Shown in pieces: positions 1 through 12,737 of a DNA stretch of 64,000 nt. Numbering within the stretch: position 1 is the stretch's first letter; each line of letters opens with the position of its first letter. The DNA is taken from NCBI GenBank assembly GCA_949316495.1, contig OX439010.1, forward strand, positions 16,300,809 through 16,364,808, read 5' to 3'. The notes beneath the pieces were generated by a model. That model worked only from the letters and a program-made list of their open reading frames with translations, made no database searches and was not told where the DNA came from. This DNA is from Amphiduros pacificus (taxonomy: Eukaryota; Annelida; Polychaeta; Phyllodocida; Hesionidae). Made by a program: the position numbers and the translations under genes.

Positions 1-607
1 GGTGACCTCTACATACTTCTACACTGATTTCCTATGATCTCATAAAGTGTTTATGATGGTGACCTCTATGTACCCTCTGATAACATGTTTATAACAATGA
101 CCTCTACGTACCCTCTGATAACATGTTTATGACTGACCTCTACATACCTTCTTATAACATGTTTATAACAGTGATCTCTACGTACCTTCTGATAACATGT
201 TTATAACAGTGACCTCTGCGTACCCTCTGATAACATGTTTATGACTGACCTCTACATACCTTCTTATAACATGTTTATAACAGTGACCTCTATGTACCTT
301 CTGATAACATGTTTATAACAGTGACCTCTACGTATCCTCTGATAACATGTTTATGACAGTGACCTCTATGTACCCTCTGATAACAAGTTTATGACAGTGA
401 CCTCTACGTACCCTCTGATAACATGTTTATAGCAGTGACCTCTATGTACCCTTTGATAACATGTTTATAACAGTGACCTCTGCGTACCCTCTGATAACAT
501 GTTTATAACAGTGACCTCTACGCACCCTCTGATAACGTGTTTATAACAGTGACCTCTACGTACCCTCTGATAACGTGTTTATAGCAGTGACCTCTACGTA
601 CCCTCTG
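1..607. repeat. 38-bp minisatellite in JMY intron 6, seeded on the splice donor
   Basis: About 16 tandem copies of a 38 bp unit, continuing off the left edge. On the minus strand the unit reads CAGAGG, then GTACGTAGAGGTCAC, then a spacer with ATAAACATGTTATC. The array runs into the end of JMY coding exon 6 (602-688): the last six exon bases CAGAGG and the donor GTACGT are the same bases found in every unit. The unit is therefore an exon-intron junction duplicated in tandem. Each unit also holds AGAGGTCAC, a nuclear receptor half-site core. Units differ by a few substitutions and some lack a few bases. Confidence 0.93.
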
Positions 608-3600
608 CACTGAGTGGTGGTGCCGTACTCTCTCCTCCTCCTCTATCTTACGCTGAATCTTTTCATCATATTCTCTAATAAATGTTTGCTGAAATACAAA
701 TACAAGAAAATTACTTTTTTAAAAGATAATATGCTAAACACAAAGGACCCCTTGGCAGGGTGGGGCTGAAAACTAAACGTAACTTTGTTATTTTGCATAT
801 GAAAATAAGCCTGTTAAGACATCATGTCCATCTGAAATGTTAAGCTTGGCAATTCCAAAAGGCATCACTAATTTGATTTTGCAACAATTTAAATAGTAAT
901 ATCAACAACACAAATAACATCAAATTTATCTTATCATAGCACAAAAGATCCACTGCAGAATATCAAAGATACCTTTTTGTTTCTGATTTGGGCACGCCTC
1001 CTGTTGATCGCCATGAGTTTGTTCCTAAGAGCCTTGAGTTTAGGGTCAGTACATTTGGGTTCTTTCTCATCATCTGGACTAAGTTCCTCCACATCCTCCA
1101 CAGCATCGAAAAACTGAATGTAATTCTCAGCTTCTATGTAAAAATATCAAATGGATCTCTTCTGTCATTCATTTACAAACTTCAGAAAATCATAACATAT
1201 TCTTCACATGTCTCATTTATTTTTTTTTAAGTTTAAAATTTTCAGTAATAATAGGCAAATTAGATTATTCCATTACCAGTACCTAACAAAACCTCCACCT
1301 TAAAAATAGAATCCATTATTTGAATCAATACTTTAAAGATGTGTCTCAATGTGTTAAAGACCAAACCCAGCCTAACAAGCAGAAATCCTTGCAGTGGAGC
1401 CTAATATCTCTGCAAATCTTATATTTTAAGCTTTGCTGGTCAGACACCTGGGCAATCAATACCAGAGATCAACATCAACCAGCAAATATCTCATCCCATC
1501 TGTAGTAACTTGATTGTCAATATCAACAACCTACCATAAAAATATGTCTTCCTTTTTTATAATAACAACATTGTATATCAGCAAATGATATAAACATAGC
1601 CAAATCTGTGTTGAGATAATTGATGGATAAAAGCTAACCTTGACTTTGTAGCTGGAGAGGTTTCATTTGGCATCGGACCTGGGTCTCATGTTCCTGTAGC
1701 AGACGTAGGTGGACGTTGTAAATCTTCACTTGCCAGTCATACACCTTGTGTTCTAACTCTACCATTCTGTGGTGCACTCCAGGGTTCTCCTCAAGACTAG
1801 CAATCTACAATTATCATGTATATATTTTCTCAAATACCAGTATATTGAGGTAATAAACAAAGGGCAATGGCCTAAGATCTGTTCTGACCATCATTTTTTT
1901 GTAATATTGGTGAACATTTCATGGATACCTGCAAATTGTTTTGTAAATGATAATTAGGTATATCTCCAGCTTTGCAGGTCGAGAAGTCAATGTAGTAAAA
2001 TAAGTGTAAAGCATTGCATACAATATGACAGATTAATTGACTCCATCACCCTTACATTTCTTTAACTTGAATATTTTCAATTGAAAGGGCAGGGCATTCC
2101 ATATTTTTGGGGCATATACCTCAAAAGCCTTGAAATCCACACATCTTCATATTAGTTCTGGATACTGCATATTCTTTGTTATCTATTGATCTAAGAATTC
2201 TAGGTCCTGCTTTAGTTTTAAGTAGCTGTGATAGGTACTCAGGTGAATACCCATAAAGTACCTTCCATGTATTCATCTATCGGTGTGAGAGGTACTAAAA
2301 TTCCCTTCCAGTACCATAATAATTTCACACTGAGGAATTTTTGTTTTAAAGATTAAATATCAACATGTTAGAAAAGAGAATTGAGGCTTGATTCCAAATA
2401 AGAAGAAACAGTTCCTTATCTGAGGTTGCCAAAGTCTTCCTTGGTAATTACCTCTTGTTTGGCTTTATCCCTTTGGTGCTCCAGTTGCTTTTTTGTGTTT
2501 TGCATCAGCTGTTGTTTTTCTAAACATTCATCCTCTTCTACCCTGAACAAGTTAAAATATAATAAAAATATATTGATTGAGTTTCTGGGCCTGAGCATTA
2601 ACAAGGTTAATTTGGGATGGTAACATACAATCAAGATACATAGCAAAAAGTGCTCTTTTTAGTGTTGGAACACTAAATGAGCTATTATCATAGTCAAAAC
2701 TATTTGAAGGCTTTGTGATAAAATATTAGGTCAAAGATTCCTGGAATTGACAACAATTAATGATCAAATAAGAACTGCGGACCTTTGGCAACCTACTTAC
2801 CGGTACATCCTTTCCAGGGCGGCAACTTCAAATGTTTTTTTGCCGAATCTGTTCTGATCCTCCAGCATCCTTGCCATCACAGCTTCGAATGAAATAAATA
2901 AAGATCATCCTGACTTATATTATGTTTCAAAACCTAACATTCTAATTAATTCACATGCCAACTTATTCAATGAATAACACATATATAGATTTGCTTGACA
3001 TTCTGAAATGTAATGATCTTAAAATATCATACTATACTCCTTCATTATGTCACTATTGAATTATTTTCTTTTGTACTGTTAGTATGGCATCATATTTTGT
3101 GAAAACAAAATTAGGAAAGCAGAGTTGTGGGGAGGATATACAGAGGAGTCAGAGTGCTCTGTTTGGCCTACCTTTCTGCAGATCCACTGTCTTTGAATAG
3201 TATTCTATATAGAGCTCCTGTATCCTATCCAGTGCATGTACATAATTTTCTTGCCATTCAGAGAACATGACTGCATATTCTGTTTTTCTGCGATCACCGA
3301 AATTGGGATTCTGAAGTCCAGATTTGGCTTCTCTCAGCTTGCTAAAAGAGAGTTCTCTCATGTCCAGAAAGGGCTGGATAAGATAATTGTATAACTCAGC
3401 TAAGGCAATATTATATTTGAACAAAGCCTCATCCTCTAGTTTATATACCTCCACCATATCTAACATATTGATGGAACCACTTCTTAAGAAAAGTACATTT
3501 TCTAGCTCATCAGCACTATTTGCTACAGCTTCATCGTAAATTCTCCTTTTCAATTCACTGATATTTTCAAAATATTCTTCATAGGTGTGCTCTTCAAACA

Positions 3601-4000
3601 AAGTGTCTATTAGTAGTTTCTTGCCACAGACATCCAATGCTATTCTTAAGTAGTTATTAATGTGTTCACATATGCTGGCCTCTGGGGGTTCAACATTGGA
3701 AATGTAGGCCCAAAGGCCTCTGGGTTCCTCCGGTAGCTCTGGAAGGTAAGGCCCAAGTGTTGGATGCACAAGTGCCAGTTGTTGATGAATGGATCGTAGT
3801 TCACCAAAACTGAAAGCACCGGTCCATCCCTCAGAATCTTCATCACTAGCTGTTCTGCTTCGTGGTCGGCAAGTTATTGCCAGTTTCCATTCAAACTCAT
3901 TCCATGCCACATGGAATTCCAGCCTCTGTTTTGCTGATTTTTGCAAGAAAGGATGTTCCTTAATAGCAACCCAATCTTCAAGACTGTCAGTTTCATCCAT
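602..4000 (-). CDS. JMY: JMY/WHAMM-like actin nucleation-promoting factor (N-terminal part)
   Basis: Six coding exons read on the minus strand: 4000-3172, 2882-2801, 2542-2452, 1804-1639, 1133-973 and 688-602. They join in phase with GT-AG borders into 472 open codons. The protein starts MDETDSLEDWVAIKEHPF and has VAWNEFEWKLAITC, matching the N-terminal block I recall for JMY and WHAMM (DWVAV, VAWNE, AITC). A long helical region follows, then coiled coil (exon 4 has ELEHKVYDWQVKIYN) and an RxHHS motif in exon 6, as in WHAMM. Family members bind membranes or microtubules through these parts and nucleate branched actin through a C-terminal proline-rich plus WCA region. That region is not seen here and should lie off the left edge (vertebrate proteins are about 800-990 aa). 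Start chosen at 4000 because the family N-terminus begins there. JMY versus WHAMM is uncertain: invertebrates may have one ancestor of both. Confidence 0.88.
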
Positions 4001-6197
4001 TTTAGAAATTTTCCTTTTTCTGTAACTTTAATTGCATAAAAATTGTTCTTATTCCAATTTTTTGTTTGATATTGAAACACATTCCATAGAGTTCTGAGAT
4101 GCAAATGTTGAGAAAAGTTTATTCATTTGTGGATCACCAAGGAAGTAGGATTCCTAGCAGATGAAAAGCTGAAAAAAAATGAAAAAATCATATTTGATAA
4201 AAAGATATTGCAAAATATATCTTATGGAATTTATGTTATTTTATTGTCAAACTGGTGATTGTATAACTCTGAAATTAGCATAAAGACATTCCTGTAATGG
4301 GCAATATTTTAATTCTTTAAAAGTTTGTACAATGAAGTGAAAAGTGGGTTAGTCAACTTTTAGGTGATATGGCAAAGAACCTGCCAATACATTGCATCAT
4401 TTGACAGTTCCCCTTTCTGCCACATCTACATCTATAAGTTTACTTGGCAAAACCAATTGGCATCTTGCCATGATGTCATCTTTTGGACTCTTCTAAATTC
4501 TAGCTTGAGTTGTCAAAAGAAAAATGTTGGATGAAAAACTAACAAAAGAGCATTACAGATAACATTGGGTCTGTATTTAACAAATGCTTCATTTACAACA
4601 AGAAAAATATGATTTTCAAGTCCACTGATCCAATGGACTTTGGAGAAAGAAGGCACTGAAACCATAAATATCATCAGAATTAAAAAAAAACAGTACAGTT
4701 ACTTTATTTTTAATTTTATCATATCTGAAAGCATTAATTTTGGTAAAGAATTTTTTGCTGGATTCATTACAGACAGAGAGCCCTTAGGTTAATGATAAGT
4801 GGAGTCAGTAATTAATTATTGACGAGATTGCCTCTCACTTCTGAGTAAAAGTTCATTGTTCATAAAATTAAAATCCCTGAAAAGACCTGTCAGTTTGAGT
4901 GTGTTCTGTTGGGTTTGTCAATTTAATATCGTTGATCATTCTCATGACAGTCAAGCTATGGGCAGCTGCACCGCTTTTCCTAAATCTTGCTGTTGTAGCT
5001 GAACGACTTACCTACCCGGTTTTAAAATCATTCACACAGAAAGATGATTTTATTGTGTTTTCTGCGTGCAAACTCGACAACTCTGACGTGATTCATGTCC
5101 TGCTGACTTTCATTTGTTTTTCTGCAGTTTCGTATCCACAAAAATATCCTTTTCAGCATTCATTTCTCTGATTATGCCAAATTTTATTTAAACAAAAAGA
5201 TCATTCATTGAAAAAGATAATCTATATCTTTCTTTCTTTTTAAATTTACTTATTTATTCATTCGAACTTTTTGTTGTGGTGACAGTGGGCGATAATAGGT
5301 GAACAATATATTTGACAGCTGTCAGAGTACTCAGTTTCTATAAAAGTTTGCTTGGGTTTGCTTGCCAAATATTCAGCTACTCTTCAAGATTGACAAACAT
5401 TTACAATTGGAAATGATAGACAATATCATGTGATACATTATGTTTTATATACGATCAAGATACGTTGATGAGAGTTGATGGGACATCTTTAATAGGAAGC
5501 TGATTTCATTGCCATTTTCAGATGCGATGTCACCGTCACTGATCTTCTGAAAACAGCCTGGTTGGTTTTGTTCGCATGTACCCATAACAAATTCTGCTGA
5601 AGTTATTTACTTAAATTTTCAATTATTTTGATTCAGTACAAAGTCTGTAGTTTTATTCACAGTTGTATGGATGTCATTTTCTGATAAAATGATGAAATTG
5701 AAATGAATTTAAATGAAATACAGCTGTATACATTCTTAGTCTGACATTTCCCCATCAATATTACCTTTTTCCTGTCCTCAAATTATCAACAGTATTATTA
5801 TATTAATTCCATTGATATCTGCCTCTGCATTGTCACTCTGTGCATACTCATGAAATGTACTTCTATTTGACTCTGAATGCTGTAAATTAACCCCTAGTCC
5901 CTCGATTTATACTCAAACATTGCCACTGCCTTGTTTCTCTCACCATCTTCATTCATCGATGTATGAGGTAACCAAGAGGCACTTTTTCCATTAGTTACTA
6001 AAGATCCTAATTGGAATGGTGTTTTGGAACATGGCAAACTAATGTTGATAATATAAAGTAGAAACAGGAAATTCAATCAGATTACAAGGTCAAATTGGCA
6101 AAGTCGAACAGGGTACAGTCAAATAGGGCAACGGTTGAACAGTAGCTGTGCAAAACAGTCAGTCACCATCTAAATGAGGTATTTTGTTGCAGTTGAA
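4001..6197. other. Intergenic gap between divergent JMY and KXD1
   Basis: This 2.2 kb AT-rich stretch separates two genes pointing away from each other, so it should contain both promoters and the 5' untranslated exons. No convincing open frame or dispersed repeat was seen. Apart from a TATAAAA preceded by a 12 bp palindrome near 5.3 kb, nothing stands out. Confidence 0.6.
5313..5345 (+). promoter_or_regulatory. Candidate core promoter: E-box palindrome plus TATA
   Basis: TGACAGCTGTCA (5313-5324) is a perfect 12 bp palindrome containing an E-box (CAGCTG). It lies 14 bp before TATAAAA (5339-5345). The KXD1 start codon is about 850 bp downstream with several ATGs in between, so a spliced 5' UTR would be needed. 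Function is inferred from motifs only. Confidence 0.22.
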
Positions 6198-9100
6198 ATG
6201 GAAAGCAGTCAAGGAAGTTCCAACTCCAGCTCTGGTGCCTTGCCATCAGAAGTGTTTCTGCAAGCACTCACAAATGAGGTCAACAGGACTGATGTCTGCA
6301 AGATGGTTCAGGCACAAAAACATATGTGAGTACAGATTCCATTCGATAAACATGTTGTAACTCTGACCCCTGACCCCACCACTGCCAGAATCCAGTTTTA
6401 TTTCTAACATTTCATGATCTAAGAGATCTAGCATTGCATCAAGTAGCAACAAGAGGAAATATTTCATTATAATAAAAAAGGTCAGAACAATTTTTCAGTC
6501 CTTCTGGCCTGTTACTGGTGAAGGAGACAACATTTATGATCTCTGCAATACTTGTGAGGAAGACGCATAATGCTGTTTTACTTACTTGAATGCTGGTATT
6601 TTATAGATTCATGACGCAAATAATTGAAAGTAAAAAATTTAATGAAGTTGAGAATTCTTTAATAATGAGAAAAATATATATCGTTCCTCGTAAATGATAA
6701 ATATAAAAGAACTTTGTTTTGGTTAAGGCAAACTTCAGGTCCTTTTATCATTTAACACATTTTATGAACATCACTAAATATTATAGGCATAACTTTCTTG
6801 ATTTCACTGTGCAGTTTAATCCTAAAATTCTTTCCATCAAAAGGAGGGGAGTTTGAACTAAAAAAAACTTAAAAGCTGCAAGATGTATAAATCACGAGGA
6901 AAATATTCTTCAAGATGAGAATAAAATTTCATAAACAGACAAGAAGGATTTTTTTATTTCAATGCAGGTTGACAAGATTTGAGAAGACCAATGAAATGCT
7001 CCTGAACTTCAATTCTCTTTCCAAAGCCCGGTATGAGATGACACAGAATGACTTCCGAAAACACACCCAGCTGCTAACGGAAATGAAGAGAGATTTAGAC
7101 ACTGTTTTTACAAGAATCAGGTAAAACTATTACTGTATGGGTTATGTTAGGTACAGAAAGATCTTTACTAATATAATGGGTTTTTTTTCTGGAAATAATA
7201 TTTTTTTGTAATTTAGCTGCCCGAGGCCATTATCTATAGACTACTGTGAACATGTTGAGAAAAAATGTAATTTTCCTGAAAGTTTTCAAATTGTTGAAAC
7301 AAGAGATGACAAACATAAGAACCCTCAAACGTATTTTACAAAGGCTGTAATATAACCTTTTCAAATATTTTCCTACATATGACTAAATATTTGCATAATA
7401 TGACAGCTTTTTATTGATAAAAAATGAACTGCTTAACAAATTGCATTTTAAATAATCTCTTTTCAGAGTGCTGAAAGGGAAGTTGGGCAAAATGTACCCA
7501 GAAGCATTCACAGGTTTGTTGCTGTTCTATACAGTCCATCATAATCAGAATAAATTTATCCAAAAAAATGGTGCAGATTATTTTTATCTAAATATGTGAA
7601 TGATTAATTGCAATGCAAATGATGGCTAATCTAATGTTTATTTCCTGTCAATTGTCAAGGATGCCAAAATCTTATTTTCATTTTTTGGAACTATGTTGAA
7701 ATGTGCTCTTTAGGGGTTTATACATTTTTATGAAATTGTCTATTGCTGGGGCATTAATGCTACCATATTTGTTTACATATTTGTTATATTTCAATTCAAC
7801 TTTGGCACTATCAAAGGTCCCATATAATTCATGGATGGAGCATGAAATTTAAATCACATACAAACCTTATCATATCCTTAGATTAGATTCTCAGACAATT
7901 TAAGAGAAAAGCAATCTAAAACAATATTTAATATCACTTGAAAATTATGGTTTATGGAGTTTTCAAGGATGTGTATGGTAAATCTCAGAGAGACCACATT
8001 AATTTTCTACCTTTTTAAGCCATGCATATTAGAAGGTTGCTCTGTTATGTGTGATTTTTTAACCCTGTGTGTCAACTCCTTCAGATATACAGTCAAGCTT
8101 ATTCCCAGTGGACATGACTGAAGACCCAGGTGAAATAGGCAAGCTTTCTGGTTGCAGGTTTTACACATGGTGTTTGTGATGGGCATTTTACATAAATATA
8201 AACTCCTTCACAATCGACCTATTTCATGTTTATATAGTCTGTATATAAAGCTGTCAACCATTAACACCAAAGGTTAGACAATATAAAAGGAATAGAAGTC
8301 ACCTCCAAGCATTTACAATATCAGAACATTGCTCTGCTGCAGGCAATTTACAAAGCGACAATTTCAAAAGAATGCATTACAATGGCATTGAAGAGATTAG
8401 ACCAGGGAGACATTAACACTTTACTCTGCATTATTGTGGAATAGAGCAGGCTAGGACGGGGAAACATTGACACTTTACTCTGCATTATTGGAGAATAGAG
8501 CAGGCTAGGACGGGGAGGGAGACATTGACACTTTACTCTGCATTATTGTGGAATAGAGCAGGCTAGGACGGGGAGGGAGACATTGACACTTTACTCTGCA
8601 TTATTGTGGAATAGAGCAGGCTAGGACGGGGAGGGAGACATTGACACTTTACTCTGCATTATTGTGGAATAGAGCAGGCTAGGATGGGGAGGGAGACATT
8701 GACACTTTACTCTGCATTATTGTGGAATAGAGCAGGCTAGGACGGGGAGGGAGACATTGACACTTTACTCTGCATTATTGTGGATTAGAGCAGGCTAGGA
8801 CGGGGAGGGAGACATTGACACTTTACTCTGCATTATTGGAGAATAGAGCAGGCTAGGACGGGGAGGGAGACATTAACACTTTACTCTGCATTACTGTATA
8901 ATAGAGCAGGCTAGGATGGGGAGGGAGACATTGACACTTTACTCTGCATTATTGTGGAATAGAGCAGGCTAGGACGGGGAGGGAGACATTGACACTTTAC
9001 TCTGCATTATTGTGGAATAGAGCAGGCTAGGACGGGGAGGGAGACATTGACACTTTACTCTGCATTATTGTGGAATAGAGCAGGCTAGGACGGGGAGGGA

Positions 9101-10173
9101 GACATTGACACTTTACTCTGCATTATGGTGGAATAGAGCAGGCACATACTAAAATAATATGAAAATTATTACTTTCAAGAATCACTTACAAAAAAAAAAA
9201 ACAATTAAAAATATGCACTTTGTGTGAAACATGGATGGCAAAATGCCGCTATTACAGGAGAAAATAAAGAGCCAGGACAGAATTATGACAGAACTGATAT
9301 GGGAATATCTGATGTCTAAAGAATATTCACAATTACTACTTACACTTTGCAAGCATACAATATTATAACCAAACATTGTTTGAAACTAGTAGTTTGGTAA
9401 TTGCTTGGATTTTGAATATTTGTTAGCTATGTTTGTTCTATTGCATTAATGATGATTTTGTTATGCAAATGATTTATTTTTGTTTCTTTTGAATATTTAT
9501 TATTTATTTTAAAAGTTTTATATAAGAAATAAAAAAAAAACTATTTGGGAGTTATATCATATTGACCTTCTCCATTAGCAACCACAATTAAAAATAAAAT
9601 AAATAAACAGAAAATAGGTTTTTAATCACACATATATTCTACGTAGTTTAAATATTTTTATCTTTATGTTTGTAAGTTTGTCATTGGAAATTGAGATCTA
9701 CTTCAAACTGTCTTTTGTAATACAGGTATCTGCTAGACATGGTGTGAATGCTTCTCTTCTGTGTTTCAGCATGTGGAGATGTGTACAATGTACTGGAAGA
9801 GGAGGGTGAAGAAGAACAAGCAGAAGACGGAGATACTCCACTTCCTCAAGGTCAAACACTTGAAGCACAGGGTCAAGGTCAACCTCATCAGGGTCAGAAT
9901 AGATCCAAACCAAGTCAAGGCCAGAATAATCAGGGTCAAGGTCAACAAGTTAGGCCTAGACGACCTAAAGGGAGACCGCCTGTTGTTCAAGGTCAAATGT
10001 CATATGAACAAAAGCGCCAGAGTTGGCCACCACCTGGGCCTAGACTGGCAACAGATGAACAGAATCAACCTCTCGATGAAAATCCCAGTCAGGATTCTAA
10101 CATAGTGCCAGCAAATACAAGCCCTCAAGCATTTAACAACACTAGTGATATGGCAGAAAAAAACGGCAGCTAA
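6198..10173 (+). CDS. KXD1: KxDL motif-containing protein 1 (BORC subunit)
   Basis: Five coding exons (6198-6325, 6968-7120, 7467-7513, 8085-8129, 9770-10173) with GT-AG borders join in phase to 258 aa. Residues from exons 1-3 match KXD1: [19 protein letters not shown], then the hallmark MKRDLD (K-x-D-L), then [17 protein letters not shown]. In animals KXD1 is a subunit of the BORC complex that couples lysosomes to Arl8 and kinesin for outward transport. Start at 6198 fits the family. An in-frame ATG at 6174, just after a stop, would add eight residues. The protein is longer than human KXD1 (176 aa) because exon 5 encodes a low-complexity tail: an acidic run [11 protein letters not shown], then repeated GQ dipeptides encoded largely by GGTCAA/GGTCAG hexamers, then a Pro/Asn/Gln-rich end. 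Intron 4 carries a 57 bp minisatellite. Confidence 0.92.
8395..9143. repeat. 57-bp minisatellite in KXD1 intron 4
   Basis: About 13 copies of a 57 bp unit containing GACATTGACACTTTACTCTG and GAATAGAGCAGGCTAGGACG. Copies are nearly identical apart from the first two, which lack GGGA. It lies about 270 bp inside the intron and is not connected to a splice site. Confidence 0.95.
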
Positions 10174-11112
10174 ATTGAGTTTATGCAGTAAATCATTCCA
10201 CAAGAACTATATATATGCATGTATTTCTTTCTGGTGCTTCTTGATGCATAGATTATTCATTCAAAAGAATGCATTACAGCTAACAGAATAATGTTTGGGA
10301 TTAAGATTATATTTGTTAAAACTTTTAGCTGGGTCAAATTTTTAATATGCCAAAAGCAGGAGGAAGCCACTTTTCTGGGTCACAAACAAAATGTGAACTA
10401 TGAAAGGATATTGCTACCTCATTTAAGTGAACCAGATTTGAGATTTTTAATTTAAGAATTTATTAGGTTGGAATTGTCGCATACTAACATCCAAGTGTAA
10501 AAGGAATGTCCACAAAGTACAGAAACAATTTCTACAAAGATCAGTCAACTGTATTGATCCATGATAAATGTGCTGAAAGGCTGGCATGGCTTGGGAGAGG
10601 GTATACGTACTCATGTTTTGCCAAATAAATAACAAATCTCCCTTTCTTTTACTGCCACCCTATTTAACTTTGTGGTGTTAATCTTTGAAAGTAAAGGATA
10701 AAGATACTGCCCTGTATGTTCCCATGGAAACTAATTTTAATTTTCTTATTAAAAGCAGTATCAAAGCAGTATCATCTGGAACATTCTGTAATGTTATCTG
10801 TGTCACCAGTAGGTGATATTGGCCAGGAAAGTAGCCATTTTTGTGGTTACCTTTATCGTTATTAATTGGAATCAGCCAATGGTGAACATAGTGAGGTATT
10901 AACATTCAGCAATTAGGAGCTGGCGGTGAGTGTACATATGATACATTGTTATTGGTCAGTGAGCCATCAATGGTGAGAGTTATCAAATATTATTGACCAA
11001 TCAGCAAGAGAATGTGAAGAAATATACAACATTCATTACTAGACTTGGTTCTATCTCAATCCTCCAAGTAGGAATAGATTTGGGTTGGGTATGAAGTAAC
11101 TCATTCACCAGT
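10174..11112 (+). other. KXD1 3' UTR and following intergenic DNA
   Basis: Follows the KXD1 stop codon. It contains a possible polyadenylation signal at 10624 and otherwise no repeat or open frame I can support. Confidence 0.5.
10624..10629 (+). terminator. Candidate polyadenylation signal for KXD1
   Basis: AATAAA about 450 bp after the KXD1 stop codon. In AT-rich DNA this hexamer is common by chance, so the call is weak. Confidence 0.25.
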
Positions 11113-12737
11113 ATATGACACTCAGAAATGTAAACAAGGATATGGCACTCAGAAGTGTAAACAAGGATGTGGCACTAAGAAGTGTAAACAAGGATATGGC
11201 ACTCAGAAGTATAAACAAGGATATGGCACTAAGAAGGATGTGGCACTCAGAAGTGTAAACAAGGATGTGACACTCAGAAGTGTAAACAAGGATGTGACAC
11301 TCAGAAGTGTAAACAAGGATATGGCACTCAGAAGTATAAAGAAGGATGTGGCACTCAGAAGTGTAAACAAGGATGTGACACTCAGAAGTGTAAACAAGGA
11401 TGTGGCACTCAGAAGTGTAAACAAGGATGTGACACTCAGAAGTGTACACAAGGATGTGGCACTCAGAAGTGTAAACAAGGGTGTGGCACTCAGAATTGTA
11501 AACAAGGGTGTGGCACTCAGAATTGTAAACAAGGGTGTGGCACTCAGAAGTGTACACAAGGATGTGGCACTCAGAAGTGTAAACAAGGATGTGGCACTCA
11601 GAAGTGTACACAAGGATGTGGCACTCAGAATTGTAAACAAGGGTGTGGCACTCAGAAGTGTACACAAGGATGTGGCACTCAGAAGTGTAAACAAGGATGT
11701 GACACTCAGAAGTGTAAACAAGGATGTGACACTCAGAAGTGTACACAAGGATGTGGCACTCAGAATTGTAAACAAGGGTGTGGCACTCAGAAGTGTACAC
11801 AAGGATGTGGCACTCAGAAGTGTAAACAAGGATGTGACACTCAGAAGTGTAAACAAGGATGTGGCACTCAGAAGTGTAAACAAGGATGTGACACTCAGAA
11901 GTGTACACAAGGATGTGGCACTCAGAATTGTAAACAAGGGTGTGGCACTCAGAAGTGTACACAAGGATGTGGCACTCAGAAGTGTAAACAAGGATGTGAC
12001 ACTCAGAAGTGTAAACAAGGATGTGGCACTCAGAAGTGTAAACAAGGATGTGACACTCAGAAGTGTACACAAGGATGTGGCACTCAGAATTGTAAACAAG
12101 GGTGTGGCACTCAGAAGTGTACACAAGGATGTGGCACTCAGAAGTGTAAACAAGGATGTGACACTCAGAAGTGTAAACAAGGATGTGGCACTCAGAAGTG
12201 TAAACAAGGATGTGACACTCAGAAGTGTACACAAGGATGTGGCACTCAGAATTGTAAACAAGGGTGTGGCACTCAGAAGTGTACACAAGGATGTGGCACT
12301 CAGAAGTGTAAACAAGGATGTGACACTCAGAAGTGTAAACAAGGATGTGGCACTCAGAAGTGTAAACAAGGATGTGGCACTCAGAATTGTAAACAAGGAT
12401 GTGGCACTCAGAAGTAAAAACAAGGATATGGCACTCAGAAGTGTAAACAAGGATATGACACTCAGAAGTGTAAACAAGGATGTGACACTCAGAAGTGTAA
12501 ACAAGGATATGCCACTCAGAAGTGTAAACAAGGATATGACACTCAGAAGTGTAAACAAGGATGTGACAATCAGAAGTGTACACAAGGATGTGGCACTCAG
12601 AAGTGTAAACAAGGATATGACACTCAGAAGTGTAAACAAGGATATGACAATCAGAAGTGTAAACAAGGATGTGACACTCAGAAGTGTAAACAAGGATATG
12701 GCACTCAGAAGTGTAAACAAGGATATGACATGTAAAC
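11113..12737. repeat. 27-bp minisatellite with 162-bp higher-order repeat
   Basis: About 60 copies of a 27 bp unit (GTAAACAAGGATGTGGCACT followed by CAGAAGT). Between about 11.74 and 12.39 kb the variants (aca/aaa, gac/ggc, agt/att) recur in a fixed order every six units, forming a 162 bp higher-order repeat present about four times. Because 27 is divisible by three, long open frames appear on both strands. Nothing else supports coding. Confidence 0.95.
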
